Shown piece after piece: positions 43,231 to 52,349 of a stretch of 64,000 nt of DNA. This DNA comes from Reyranella sp. (GTDB taxonomy: Bacteria; Pseudomonadota; Alphaproteobacteria; Reyranellales; Reyranellaceae): positions 1 to 64,000 of the forward strand of contig NZ_SCVC01000042.1 in assembly GCF_004297405.1 (NCBI RefSeq). Direction: 5' to 3'. Positions within the stretch are counted from its first letter, which is position 1. Every line of letters begins with the position of its first letter. The notes beneath the pieces were generated by a model, which ran no database searches, was not told where the DNA came from, and worked only from the letters and a program-made list of their open reading frames with translations. The position numbers and the translations under genes are program-made.

Positions 43231-46200
43231 TCAGCGATGCAGCCAGAGGCGCAGCGCCGAGAAGAGCTGCTCGGTGTCGACCGGCTTGGCGAGGTAGTCG
43301 GATGCCCCGGATTCAAGACACTTCTCCCGATCACCCTTCATCGCCTTGGCCGTAAGCGCCAGGATGGGCATTCGCCGCAACGCGGGATTGTTGCGGATCA
43401 GCGCCATGGTTTCATAGCCGTCCATTTCAGGCATCATGATATCCATCAGCACAATCGAGACGTCGGGCGAAGTCTCGAGGATCGAGATCGCCTCGCGCCC
43501 CGTCGTGGCAATCAGCACATGCATGCCTCGACGTTCGAGTGCGCTCGACAGAGCAAATATGTTTCGCGCATCGTCGTCGACGACAAGCACGGTGCGGCCG
43601 GCGAGCACCTCGTCGGAGCCATGCAGACGCTCCAGCATGCGCTGTTTGGCGGGTGAAAGCGTACTCGCCGCGTGATGCAGGAAGAGCGAGGTCTCGTCGA
43701 AAAGCCGCTCGGGCGACGTCGCGCCTTTGACCACGATGCTGCGTGCCATCGTATGGAGACGCGTTTCCTCGCCGGCCGAGAGATCGCGGCCGGTGAAAAC
43801 CACGACCGGCAGGGCAGCCAGGGCAGGATCGGCTTGCATCGCTTCGAGGACGTCAAAGCCCGACATGTCAGGAAGACGCAGATCGAGCACCATGCAATCG
43901 TGTTTATGGGTCCGAAGTTTCTCAAGGGCTTTCCGACCTGAGCTCACGGTGCTGATCTCGACATCGGGGTGATGCAGGAGTTCGCCAACGCTCAGCCGTT
44001 CGGCCTCGTTGTCCTCGACGATCAATAGTCGCTTGCGACGAGGCTGGACGTAGTCGTTGATGCGCGAGAGTGCGGCCTTCAATCCTTCGGTCGTGGTAGG
44101 TTTGCTGAGGTAGGAGAAGGCGCCGCGCGACAGACCCTGTTGGCGGTCCTCGTCTATGGTCAGGATTTGTACCGGGATGTGGCGTGTCTCCAGGGTGCGC
44201 TTGAACTGGCTGAGCACGCTCCAGCCCAGCATGTCGGGCAGGAAGACATCGAGCGACATGGCAACGACGTCATACTGCAAAGCAAGTTCGAGCGCCTCGG
44301 CACCATGTGCCGTGACCACGGTTTTCAGGCCGGCAGCGTGGGCCGCATCGACCAGGATTCCGGCGTAGCTGGGATCATCCTCGACAATCAGTAATGTGCG
44401 ATCGCCGGGCTGCAGATTGTGGCGATCGTCGAGAAACGGATCGGCCATGCGCTCGGGCAGAACGACGGCGGGTGGTGGCGCAATCCCCGGCGTCGGCTGG
44501 CGCAAGGCCGTGCGTGGGCCCATGTACATCATCGGCAGATAGAGAGTGAAGGTGCTGCCGACACCCGGCATGCTGCGCAACGACAGCTCGCCGCCCAATA
44601 GATTTGCGAGTTCGCGACTGATCGCAAGACCAAGGCCGGTACCACCGTATTTGCGACTGGTGCTGGCATCAGCCTGCTGGAAAGCTTCGAACACGATCTT
44701 CTGCTTTTCGGCAGGAATGCCGACGCCGGTGTCGGTGACCTCGAAAGCGACGACCGAACTTGCTTGATTGAGCGCGGTATTGTCGGGCCGCCACCCGCCC
44801 GTTACGCGCATGACCCGCAGGCGCACGCTACCTTCGGCGGTGAACTTCATCGCGTTGGACAACAGGTTCTTCAGGATCTGCTGCAAGCGCTTGGGGTCGG
44901 TGACGAAGCTGCGATCGAGGCCGGCATCGGCCTGAACATCGAATGAAAGGCCCTGTGAGTCCGCCTGATGGCGGAACGGTCGTGCCACGGTCTCCAGCAG
45001 ATTCGCGAAGTAAATCTCCTCGGCGTCGACGGTGACGGTACCCGACTCGATCTTCGAGAGATCGAGGATATCGCTGATCAGATTCAGCAGATCGGTTCCG
45101 GCGCCATGAATAGTACGGGCGAACTCGACCTGCTTGGCCTTGAGGTTGCCATCGGGATTCTCCGCGAGCTGCTGGCCCAGAATCAGGATCGAGTTCAGTG
45201 GCGTGCGTAGTTCGTGGCTCATGTTGGCCAGGAATTCCGACTTGTAGCGCGAGGTCAGGGCCAGCTCCGATGCCTTCTCCTCGACAGCGCGGCGCGCCTG
45301 CTCGATCTCCTGGTTGGCGCGCTCGACTTCGTCGTTGCGCTCCGCGAGCTGCGCGGCTTTCTGCTCCAGCTGTTCATTGGTCTGTTGCAACTCACCCTGC
45401 TGGGTCTGCAGCTCGGACGCGAGCTTCTGCGATTGCTTGAGCAGACCTTCGGTTTGCATCGTGGCTTCGATCGAGTTCAGGACGATACCGATCGACGCGG
45501 TGAGCTGTTCGAGGAAGGCGATCTGCAGCTCGGTGAAATGGGTCAAGGAGGCCAGCTCGATGACGGCTTTGACCTGGCCTTCGAATTGGACCGGCAGCAC
45601 GATGATGCTTTGCGGCACAGCCCGGAACAGGCCGGACGTGATAGGACGCGCTCCATCGGGGAGGGCAGAAATGTGGATTGGCTTACCGTCGGCAGCGCAT
45701 TGGCCAACCAGGCCTTCCCCGATACCCACGATCTCGGGATGCCCATCACCAATGCTGTCGGCGTAGATCGAAAGCAGGCGCAGTCGCGGTGTGCCATCAT
45801 CCTGTCTTTGGTAAATCACCGCTTGGTGGGCGCCGACAAGCCGCGTCACCTCGCTCAGGATCATCCGACCCACGGCACCGAGATCGCGCTGACCCTGGAG
45901 CATGTTCGTGAATTTGGCGAGATTGGACTTCAGCCAATCCTGTTCGGTGTTGCGCACCGTCGTGAGACGCAGATTGTCGATCATGGTGTTGAGCTTGTCC
46001 TTGAGCTCCGCCACCTCGCCCAGGGCGTCGACCTGGATCGACCGCGTCAGATCGCCCTTCGTGACAGCAGTCGCCACTTCCGCGATGGCGCGCACCTGGG
46101 TGGTGAGGTTCGCTGCCAGCAGGTTCACGTTACCGGTGAGGTCCTTCCAGGTGCCGGCGACGCCGGGCACCTGGGCCTGACCGCCCAACTTGCCTTCGGT

Positions 46201-48681
46201 GCCGACCTCGCGGGCCACGCGGGTCACCTCGCCGGCAAAGCCGTTCAACTGATCGACCATCGTATTGATGGTCTCTTTGAGCTGCAGGATTTCACCGCGT
46301 ACGTCGACGGTGATCTTCTTTGATAGATCACCGGTGGCCACGGCGGTGGTCACTTCGGCAATGTTTCGGACCTGCGTGGTGAGGTTCGCCGCCAGCAGGT
46401 TCACGTTATCGGTGAGGTCCTTCCAGGTGCCGGCGACACCGGGGACCTGGGCTTGACCGCCCAACTTGCCTTCGGTGCCGACCTCGCGGGCGACGCGGGT
46501 CACCTCGCCGGCAAAGGAGCGTAGCTGATCGACCATCGTGTTGATGGTCTCCTTCAGGCGCAGAATCTCGCCGGAGGCGTCGACGGTGATCTTCTTAGAG
46601 AGGTCACCGCCAGCCACGGCGATCGTGACGTCGGCGATGTTTCTGACCTGCGTGGTGAGGTTCGCGGCCAGCAGGTTCACGTTATCGGTGAGGTCCTTCC
46701 AGGTGCCGGCAACGCCAGGAACCTGGGCTTGACCACCCAACTTGCCTTCGGTGCCGACCTCGCGGGCGACGCGCGTCACCTCACCGGCAAAGCCGTTCAA
46801 CTGATCGACCATCGTGTTGATGGTCTCCTTGAGCTGCAGGATCTCGCCACGTACGTCGACAGTGATCTTCTTGGAGAGGTCACCGCCGGCCACAGCGGTC
46901 GTCACTTCGGCAATGTTGCGCACCTGGCTGGTCAGGTTGATGGCCATGAAGTTGACGTTGTCGGTTAGATCCTTCCAGGTCCCGGCAACACCGGGGACCT
47001 GGGCCTGACCGCCGAGCTTGCCCTCTGTGCCGACCTCGCGGGCCACGCGCGTCACTTCACCCGCAAACGAGTTGAGCTGGTCGACCATCGTGTTGATGGT
47101 CTCCTTCAGGCGCAGAATCTCGCCGGAGGCGTCGACGGTGATTTTCTTGGAGAGGTCGCCGCCAGCTACGGCGATCGTGACGTCGGCAATGTTTCGGACC
47201 TGGGTAGTGAGATTCGCCGCCAGCAGGTTCACGTTGTCGGTGAGGTCCTTCCAGGTGCCGGCGACACCGGGGACCTGGGCTTGACCGCCGAGTTTGCCCT
47301 CGGTGCCGACCTCGCGAGCGACACGGGTGACCTCACCAGCGAAGGAGTTGAGCTGATCGACCATCGTATTGATGGTCTCCTTGAGCTGCAGGATCTCACC
47401 ACGCACGTCGACAGTGATTTTCTTGGAGAGGTCACCGCCGGCCACAGCGGTCGTCACTTCGGCAATGTTGCGCACCTGTGCCGTCAGGTTGGTGGCCATC
47501 GAGTTGACGTTGTCGGTGAGGTCCTTCCAGGTGCCGGCAACGCCAGGCACTTGGGCCTGACCGCCGAGCTTGCCTTCGGTGCCGACCTCGCGGGCGACGC
47601 GGGTCACTTCGCCGGCAAAAGAGTTGAGCTGATCGACCATCGTGTTGATGGTCTCCTTGAGCTGCAGGATCTCGCCGCGTACGTCGACGGTGATCTTCTT
47701 GGAAAGGTCACCACGAGCGACGGCTGTCGTAACGTCGGCGATGTTGCGCACCTGGTCCGTCAGGTTGTCGCACATGGCATTCACTGAGTCGGTGAGATCC
47801 TTCCAGGTTCCAGCAACACCGGGCACGATTGCCTGGCCGCCGAGTTTGCCTTCGGTGCCGACCTCGCGCGCCACACGCGTCACCTCAGACGCAAACGAGC
47901 GAAGCTGATCGACCATTGTGTTGATGGCTTCCTTGAGCTGCAGGATCTCGCCACGCACGTCGACGGTGATCTTGCGCGACAAGTCGCCATTGGCCACGGC
48001 GATCGTCACGTCGGAGATGTTGCGGACCTGGGCTGTCAGATTGTTGGCCATTGAGTTGACGCTCTCCGTCAACTCGCGCCAAACGCCCGTCACCTCGCTC
48101 ACCTTTGCCTGGCCGCCCAGCTTGCCCTCGGTGCCAACCTCGCGCGCCACACGTGTCACCTCGGATGTGAAGACGCCGAGTTGTTTGATCATGGTGTTGA
48201 CGATGGTGGCGGCCCGGAGGAATTCACCCTTCAGCGGTCGCCCGTCGACATCGAGTCGCACCGTTTGCAAGAGATCGCCTTGCGCCACGGCGCCGATCAC
48301 GCGTGTTACTTCGGTGGTCGGCCAGACGAGATCGTCGATCAGCGCATTGATCGAGCCTTCCATCTCGCCCCACGCACCTGTCGAGGCCGCAAATTTTACC
48401 CGCTGACGCGTGCGCCCCTGTTCGCCGACGGCCTTGCCAATCCGCTCGAGCTGGTGGGCCATGTTTTGGTTGGCGGTAGCGATGTCATTCACCAGATCAG
48501 CGATCTGCCCGACCGGACCCTCGCGCTCACCCGACAAGCGTGCAGAGAAGTCGCCGGCCCGCAAGGCTTCCAGGACGCCGACCAGTTCGCGTAAATCTAT
48601 GGGAGGAGTGGCGGTTCGGCGCGCAGGAGCGGAAACCGTCGTCGTGCTATCGGCGGCGGAAGGTGCAGCGTCGGCAGTCAT
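43231..48681 (-). CDS. Giant soluble hybrid histidine kinase with eight tandem HAMP-type repeats, GAF, HisKA/HATPase and three receivers
   Basis: An 1816-residue protein. N-terminal HAMP-like segments lead into eight repeats of 92 residues, each starting EVTRVAREVGTEGKLGGQA. A GAF domain follows (LGAVGRMILSEVTRLVGAHQAVIYQ), then a long coiled coil, HisKA (FLANMSHELRTPLNS), HATPase (GVGIPAEKQKIVFEAFQQAD, GGTGLGLAIS) and three receivers starting RTLLIVEDDPS, KRLLIVEDNEA and RTVLVVDDDAR. No transmembrane segment is evident, so it is cytosolic, as are fungal group III (Nik1-type) osmosensing kinases with similar HAMP arrays. I chose the ATG at 48681: it has a GGGAGG Shine-Dalgarno six bases upstream. 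The in-frame ATG at 48711 lacks one. Confidence 0.93.
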   Translation of the reverse strand: MTADAAPSAADSTTTVSAPARRTATPPIDLRELVGVLEALRAGDFSARLSGEREGPVGQIADLVNDIATANQNMAHQLERIGKAVGEQGRTRQRVKFAASTGAWGEMEGSINALIDDLVWPTTEVTRVIGAVAQGDLLQTVRLDVDGRPLKGEFLRAATIVNTMIKQLGVFTSEVTRVAREVGTEGKLGGQAKVSEVTGVWRELTESVNSMANNLTAQVRNISDVTIAVANGDLSRKITVDVRGEILQLKEAINTMVDQLRSFASEVTRVAREVGTEGKLGGQAIVPGVAGTWKDLTDSVNAMCDNLTDQVRNIADVTTAVARGDLSKKITVDVRGEILQLKETINTMVDQLNSFAGEVTRVAREVGTEGKLGGQAQVPGVAGTWKDLTDNVNSMATNLTAQVRNIAEVTTAVAGGDLSKKITVDVRGEILQLKETINTMVDQLNSFAGEVTRVAREVGTEGKLGGQAQVPGVAGTWKDLTDNVNLLAANLTTQVRNIADVTIAVAGGDLSKKITVDASGEILRLKETINTMVDQLNSFAGEVTRVAREVGTEGKLGGQAQVPGVAGTWKDLTDNVNFMAINLTSQVRNIAEVTTAVAGGDLSKKITVDVRGEILQLKETINTMVDQLNGFAGEVTRVAREVGTEGKLGGQAQVPGVAGTWKDLTDNVNLLAANLTTQVRNIADVTIAVAGGDLSKKITVDASGEILRLKETINTMVDQLRSFAGEVTRVAREVGTEGKLGGQAQVPGVAGTWKDLTDNVNLLAANLTTQVRNIAEVTTAVATGDLSKKITVDVRGEILQLKETINTMVDQLNGFAGEVTRVAREVGTEGKLGGQAQVPGVAGTWKDLTGNVNLLAANLTTQVRAIAEVATAVTKGDLTRSIQVDALGEVAELKDKLNTMIDNLRLTTVRNTEQDWLKSNLAKFTNMLQGQRDLGAVGRMILSEVTRLVGAHQAVIYQRQDDGTPRLRLLSIYADSIGDGHPEIVGIGEGLVGQCAADGKPIHISALPDGARPITSGLFRAVPQSIIVLPVQFEGQVKAVIELASLTHFTELQIAFLEQLTASIGIVLNSIEATMQTEGLLKQSQKLASELQTQQGELQQTNEQLEQKAAQLAERNDEVERANQEIEQARRAVEEKASELALTSRYKSEFLANMSHELRTPLNSILILGQQLAENPDGNLKAKQVEFARTIHGAGTDLLNLISDILDLSKIESGTVTVDAEEIYFANLLETVARPFRHQADSQGLSFDVQADAGLDRSFVTDPKRLQQILKNLLSNAMKFTAEGSVRLRVMRVTGGWRPDNTALNQASSVVAFEVTDTGVGIPAEKQKIVFEAFQQADASTSRKYGGTGLGLAISRELANLLGGELSLRSMPGVGSTFTLYLPMMYMGPRTALRQPTPGIAPPPAVVLPERMADPFLDDRHNLQPGDRTLLIVEDDPSYAGILVDAAHAAGLKTVVTAHGAEALELALQYDVVAMSLDVFLPDMLGWSVLSQFKRTLETRHIPVQILTIDEDRQQGLSRGAFSYLSKPTTTEGLKAALSRINDYVQPRRKRLLIVEDNEAERLSVGELLHHPDVEISTVSSGRKALEKLRTHKHDCMVLDLRLPDMSGFDVLEAMQADPALAALPVVVFTGRDLSAGEETRLHTMARSIVVKGATSPERLFDETSLFLHHAASTLSPAKQRMLERLHGSDEVLAGRTVLVVDDDARNIFALSSALERRGMHVLIATTGREAISILETSPDVSIVLMDIMMPEMDGYETMALIRNNPALRRMPILALTAKAMKGDREKCLESGASDYLAKPVDTEQLFSALRLWLHR
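45955..48162. repeat. Eight tandem 276-bp coding repeats (HAMP array)
   Basis: Eight copies with exact 276-bp spacing and no indel, located at the conserved gccgacctcg block at 46201, 46477, 46753, 47029, 47305, 47581 and 47857, with a one-base variant at 48133. Units 3, 5 and 7 share VRGEILQ-type residues and units 4 and 6 share ASGEILR-type residues, which suggests duplication of two-unit blocks. Confidence 0.95.
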
Positions 48682-48685
48682 AGAG

Positions 48686-48704
48686 CCTCCCACGAACTGG
48701 GAAG
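48686..48704 (-). promoter_or_regulatory. Shine-Dalgarno-sequestering hairpin before the giant kinase start
   Basis: In the mRNA a 7-bp stem (CUUCCCA / UGGGAGG, one G-U pair, 5-nt loop GUUCG) puts the GGGAGG ribosome-binding site in its 3' arm, 4 bases before the AUG at 48681. It could restrict translation until opened by a protein, an RNA or temperature. Function is inferred from structure. Confidence 0.45.
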
Positions 48705-48892
48705 ATTGCATCCGCCGATTTCCGCGTTCCCGACGGAACTACCTATGAACGCGGCGAAATCTCCCCCTAGCGACCTAAAACGCTCTCGGTTGCTTTAGGT
48801 TGCAGGCGGTCACAAATTTGATTGCAAAGGCTGTAAAGCCTTGACGTCGACCACCGGGGACAAGCCGGGAGGCTGCGAGGGATCGAACTACG

Positions 48893-49429
48893 CTACTTCG
48901 GCGACTTGTCCTTACTACGCTGGCCGTCGCGTTCCTCGTCGTCTTTCTTGTCGGCGGCAATGCCCAGCTTGACTTCGAAAGTATGCAGCAGGCCCATCAC
49001 GACCAAGATCAGGAGCGTGCCGAAGCCCGCGATCTGCCAAAGGCCCAACCCGCAGGAAAGGCCGACCGCGCCAGCCAGCCACATGCCGGCACCGGTCGTG
49101 AGCCCTTGGACCTCGCCGCGCGCAAACAGGATGGTGCCGGCGGCCAGGAAGGCTACGCCCGCCGTGACCGCCTCGACGGCGCGGATCGGGTCCGCCACGA
49201 CCGCTTCGCGGCCGAACACCGGCGTATGCACGATCTCAATCGTGAGCACGCCGAACGTCGCCGCCGCCACGCAGATCAGGATATGCGTGCGTAATCCGGC
49301 CGGTCGCTTTCGCCACTCTCGCTCAAACCCGATGAGCGCTCCCAGGACCGCCGCGAACAGGAGCCGCGCGGCGATGACTGGAAAGGCGAGGAACGTCGGA
49401 TGTGCGAACTCTTCTGCGAGCGCGCCCAT
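48893..49429 (-). CDS. MgtC/SapB family membrane protein
   Basis: A 178-residue protein with four to five membrane helices and the MgtC signature ARLLFAAVLGALIGFEREWRKRPAGLRTHILICVAAA. A charged, Lys/Asp-rich C-terminal tail follows. MgtC proteins act in Mg2+ limitation and intracellular survival, although SapB-type relatives are common in free-living bacteria. It lies 2 bp after the PRC-barrel gene, so the two are probably co-transcribed. Confidence 0.85.
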   Translation of the reverse strand: MGALAEEFAHPTFLAFPVIAARLLFAAVLGALIGFEREWRKRPAGLRTHILICVAAATFGVLTIEIVHTPVFGREAVVADPIRAVEAVTAGVAFLAAGTILFARGEVQGLTTGAGMWLAGAVGLSCGLGLWQIAGFGTLLILVVMGLLHTFEVKLGIAADKKDDEERDGQRSKDKSPK

Positions 49430-49431
49430 CG

Positions 49432-49824
49432 TTAGCTGGAGGCGTACTTGAATTCCGGTAGAGCCTTCAGCGCATCCTTGGTGGCACCCGGCAATAAGAT
49501 TTTGTCCCCAGTGGTCTTGAGCTGTTCATACGGCAGGACAACGAGTTTGTTGCCCATGCCAAGGAAACCGCCGACCGATAGCACTACGAACGGCGACTTC
49601 CCGTCCTGGCCGATGATGATATCGTCGACCTTGCCGACTGTATCATTGGCCTCGTTCACGACGGACGAGCCAATGACCTTGCTGGCGCGGTAGCCGGTCG
49701 CAATCTTCACCACGTCGACTTTGGTAAGCTGGACAGTCTGGGGAGTACCCTGCGCCAGCACGAAGGCGGGGGCAGCAAGGGCAGTGGCCGCAGCGAGGGC
49801 TGCAGCGGCGAACAGGACACGCAT
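49432..49824 (-). CDS. Secreted PRC-barrel domain protein
   Basis: A 130-residue protein with a signal peptide (MRVLFAAAALAAATALAAPAFVLA) and a PRC-barrel domain: GYRASKVIGSSVVNEANDTVGKVDDIIIGQDG, then FVVLSVGGFLGMGNKLVVLPYEQL. Extracytoplasmic PRC-barrel proteins of this size are frequent in alphaproteobacteria and have no settled function. It is the upstream partner of the MgtC gene. Confidence 0.85.
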   Translation of the reverse strand: MRVLFAAAALAAATALAAPAFVLAQGTPQTVQLTKVDVVKIATGYRASKVIGSSVVNEANDTVGKVDDIIIGQDGKSPFVVLSVGGFLGMGNKLVVLPYEQLKTTGDKILLPGATKDALKALPEFKYASS

Positions 49825-50271
49825 GTGGACCTCCTATGAGATGCGCCTTCTCAACGGGCGCTGCAGCGGAGCGTTCCGTCAGTATCTCAACAATTGCAGG
49901 TACGGAGAGCGACTGCAGGGGAGGTCGGCCCGATAAGGTGTTGCTGTTGTCGATCAACAACCCATGAGAGACCATATAACTAGATAAGCAACCAGAATAT
50001 CCAGATGGTCCCAAAAATTGTCGTTCTGCGGGCGATTGACGACGGCCAATGCCTCGACGCCGCCTTGATGAAGCGGTTAGTTGAGCTGCATTTCGTCAGG
50101 CTCATCAGGACGGCAAACAGGGCTTTATCCTCACTTCGCTAAAGTGCATTCATCTGCAGTTTGAATGCGAAACTGCCTGCTAATTACCTCGGCCAAGCAT
50201 GGGGCAGTCGCCATGCTAGGGTGCCGTGTTCAGCTAGTGATGCGTGCGCTCTATGGAGATATTGAGAAGAA
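49825..50271. other. 447-bp gene-free stretch before the hopanoid region
   Basis: No recognisable gene or tRNA was seen. It is visibly less GC-rich than its surroundings, especially 49960-50020 and 50130-50200. A 45-codon ORF at 50005-50142 (+) has no recognisable ribosome-binding site or family features. The stretch presumably holds divergent promoters for the PRC-barrel gene (-) and the ferritin-fold gene (+), but I cannot identify -35/-10 elements with confidence. Confidence 0.5.
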
Positions 50272-51282
50272 ATGAGCGACACTATCGTTAACACACACGC
50301 GATCGAGGCTTTGTTAGCAGATTTCGTTCCACCGAAACGGGCCACCGAGCCAGTCAAGTTTGGAACTATCGAGGCAGCCTATCGAACCTCCCGTCAGTGG
50401 CAGAGTAATGAGCCGGGCGCCTGGCGAACCGGGTCCGAAGTTCACAAGCGCGAAGTTTCAAAGATGTTCAGGGAAACGTTCAATCCCTATCAGCCTTCGA
50501 TCATTGTCTGGCCTGAGATGAGCGACCAAGAGCTGAGGCGTTTGAGGTCTCTGCCGATCTGGGACATAGCCGTGCATACGGAAGGCAGGGCGCGACTGCA
50601 TTTTGCCGCTTACGCCAATTCGCTTGCAGATGCGGAGATGCGTTCGGCGATACTGCTCAACGCTTGGGAGGAGAATCGCCACAAAGAGGTTCTCACCAAT
50701 CTGGTCCGCACCTACGGCATCCAGATCTCCGATGAACCGCCCTACACTCAGGCGCGAGACTTGGAGTGGGCGTATCTCGTTACCGGATTTTCCGAGTGCA
50801 TCGATAGCTTCTTTGCTTTCGGATTGTTTCACCTCGCTCAACAGTCCGGCTTTTTTCCGGTAGAGCTCGTGGAAACATTCGAGCCTGTCATTCAGGAAGA
50901 GTGTCGCCACATTCTGCTGTTCGCCAACTGGCTCGCCTGGCACCGCGCGAACTTGTCGTGGTGGCGGCGCCTCCATTTTGAGGGTCGGGTTGTTGCGGTG
51001 TGGCTGCATATCTTCTGGCTGCGGATAGGCATCGCACGCAGTATGGGCTCAGAAAAGGATGGCTCGGCTCAGAACAGCAATTTCACCGTGACAGGTGCGC
51101 AATCAGTCAGCCCCGTCGAAGTGCGGTTTTTTGACCTCATGAGGCTTTGCTTGGTGGAGAATGACCGTCGCTTCGCCGGATATGATGGCCGTCTGGTTCG
51201 CCCAAAAACGATTCCAATGCTAGTTCGATTTGCACTGCGCGTGAGCGGGTTCTGGAAGCGGCAGAAGCCTCAGCCGACATGA
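50272..51282 (+). CDS. Ferritin-fold probable diiron protein of unknown function, immediately upstream of hpnA
   Basis: A 336-residue protein not recognised as a named enzyme. The ligand pattern of a diiron four-helix bundle is complete: E104 (HTEGRARLH), E134-N-R-H137 (EENRH), E175 (FSECIDSF) and E210-C-R-H213 (EECRHILLF). That is two ExxH motifs plus two further Glu, as in ferritin-like oxygenases, oxidases and AurF-type enzymes. A basic C-terminal segment follows (FWKRQKP). It is 53 bp upstream of hpnA on the same strand, which makes co-transcription with the hopanoid genes plausible. It might oxidise a hopanoid or squalene intermediate, or it may be unrelated. Confidence 0.7.
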   Translation: MSDTIVNTHAIEALLADFVPPKRATEPVKFGTIEAAYRTSRQWQSNEPGAWRTGSEVHKREVSKMFRETFNPYQPSIIVWPEMSDQELRRLRSLPIWDIAVHTEGRARLHFAAYANSLADAEMRSAILLNAWEENRHKEVLTNLVRTYGIQISDEPPYTQARDLEWAYLVTGFSECIDSFFAFGLFHLAQQSGFFPVELVETFEPVIQEECRHILLFANWLAWHRANLSWWRRLHFEGRVVAVWLHIFWLRIGIARSMGSEKDGSAQNSNFTVTGAQSVSPVEVRFFDLMRLCLVENDRRFAGYDGRLVRPKTIPMLVRFALRVSGFWKRQKPQPT

Positions 51283-51335
51283 CCGGGCTTAGTTGATATT
51301 CTGGCTGACTTTGTTGTGCCAAAGGTAAAGCGTCA

Positions 51336-52349
51336 ATGGCTGCATCCATACGTTCGGGTGACCTCACTCTCGTCACAGGCGGATCGGGCTTTCTCGGGTC
51401 GGCCGTCGTGCGCGCGCTGATCGCGCGCGGTGCCCGAGTACGTGCGCTCGTCCGTGCAACGAGTCCCCGCGGTAACCTGGAGGGGCTGGGCTGCGATGTG
51501 GTGGTCGGCGATCTCACTGATCGCGAGTCACTGAAGCGGGCGATGAAGGACGTCCGTTACCTTTTCCATGTAGCGGCGGACTATCGACTGTGGGCGCGCG
51601 ATCCGGCGGTAATCGTGCGGGCCAACGTCGAAGGCACGCTGAATCTCAAGCGCGAAGCGTTGCTCGCTGGTGTTGAACGCATCGTCTACACGAGCAGCGT
51701 GGCCGCGCTGCGGGTAGCCGGCGCGACCGTACCGGTCGACGAGACAGCCGCGCTTACCCCAGGGGAGGCGGTAGGCGCCTACAAGCGCAGCAAGACCATG
51801 GCCGAGCGCGCCGTCGAGGACATGATCCTGCGCGAGGGACTTCCCGCCATTATCGTCAATCCGACGACACCGATCGGTCCGCGCGATATCCGGCCCACGC
51901 CGACGGGACGTATCTTACTCGACGCGGCGCGCGGCAGAATTCCGGCCTTCGTCGACACGGGGTTGAACTTCGCGCATGTCGATGATGTGGCCGAAGGACA
52001 TTTGCTGGCCTTCGAACGCGGCCGCATCGGCGAGCGCTACATCCTGGGCGGCGACAATCTCTCCCTGAGGGACCTGCTCGGCACCGTGGCCGGCCTCACC
52101 GGTCGTGTCGCCCCGAAAGTAAGGTTGCCGCGCCTGCCGCTCTACCCGCTCGCCGCAGGTGCGGAGTTCATGGCCCATCTCACCGGCAAGGAGCCGTTAC
52201 TGACGATCGACGGGCTCCGTATGTCGAAGTACCGAATGTTCTTCACCTCGGCGAAGGCGGAGCGCGAGCTGGGCTATCGCAGCCGGTCCTACAAGGAGGG
52301 CGTCGCAGATGCTCTGGCTTGGTTCCGGAGTGCCGGATACCTCGCATGA
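51336..52349 (+). CDS. hpnA: HpnA, NAD-dependent epimerase/dehydratase of hopanoid synthesis
   Basis: A 337-residue extended SDR with TGGSGFLGSAVVRALIARGARVRALV (Rossmann start) and the catalytic YKRSKTMAE. Family members are annotated as hopanoid-associated sugar epimerases, involved in side-chain maturation, although the exact step is unsettled. It is the first gene of the hpnABCDEFG run. Its TGA overlaps the ATG of hpnB (ATGA), so the two are translationally coupled. Confidence 0.9.
   Translation: MAASIRSGDLTLVTGGSGFLGSAVVRALIARGARVRALVRATSPRGNLEGLGCDVVVGDLTDRESLKRAMKDVRYLFHVAADYRLWARDPAVIVRANVEGTLNLKREALLAGVERIVYTSSVAALRVAGATVPVDETAALTPGEAVGAYKRSKTMAERAVEDMILREGLPAIIVNPTTPIGPRDIRPTPTGRILLDAARGRIPAFVDTGLNFAHVDDVAEGHLLAFERGRIGERYILGGDNLSLRDLLGTVAGLTGRVAPKVRLPRLPLYPLAAGAEFMAHLTGKEPLLTIDGLRMSKYRMFFTSAKAERELGYRSRSYKEGVADALAWFRSAGYLA

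Noticed and set aside
45955..48162. CRISPR or non-coding satellite array
   Set aside because: The repeats are long, exactly in frame and encode a conserved HAMP-type protein unit.
48870..48895. A ggatcgaact string looking like the T-arm of a tRNA on the minus strand
   Set aside because: The flanking 5-bp arms are not complementary and no anticodon arm or acceptor stem can be drawn. It lies directly beside the MgtC stop.
50005..50142. 45-codon ORF in the gap before the ferritin-fold gene
   Set aside because: Short, with a weak start region and no recognisable features; likely chance.
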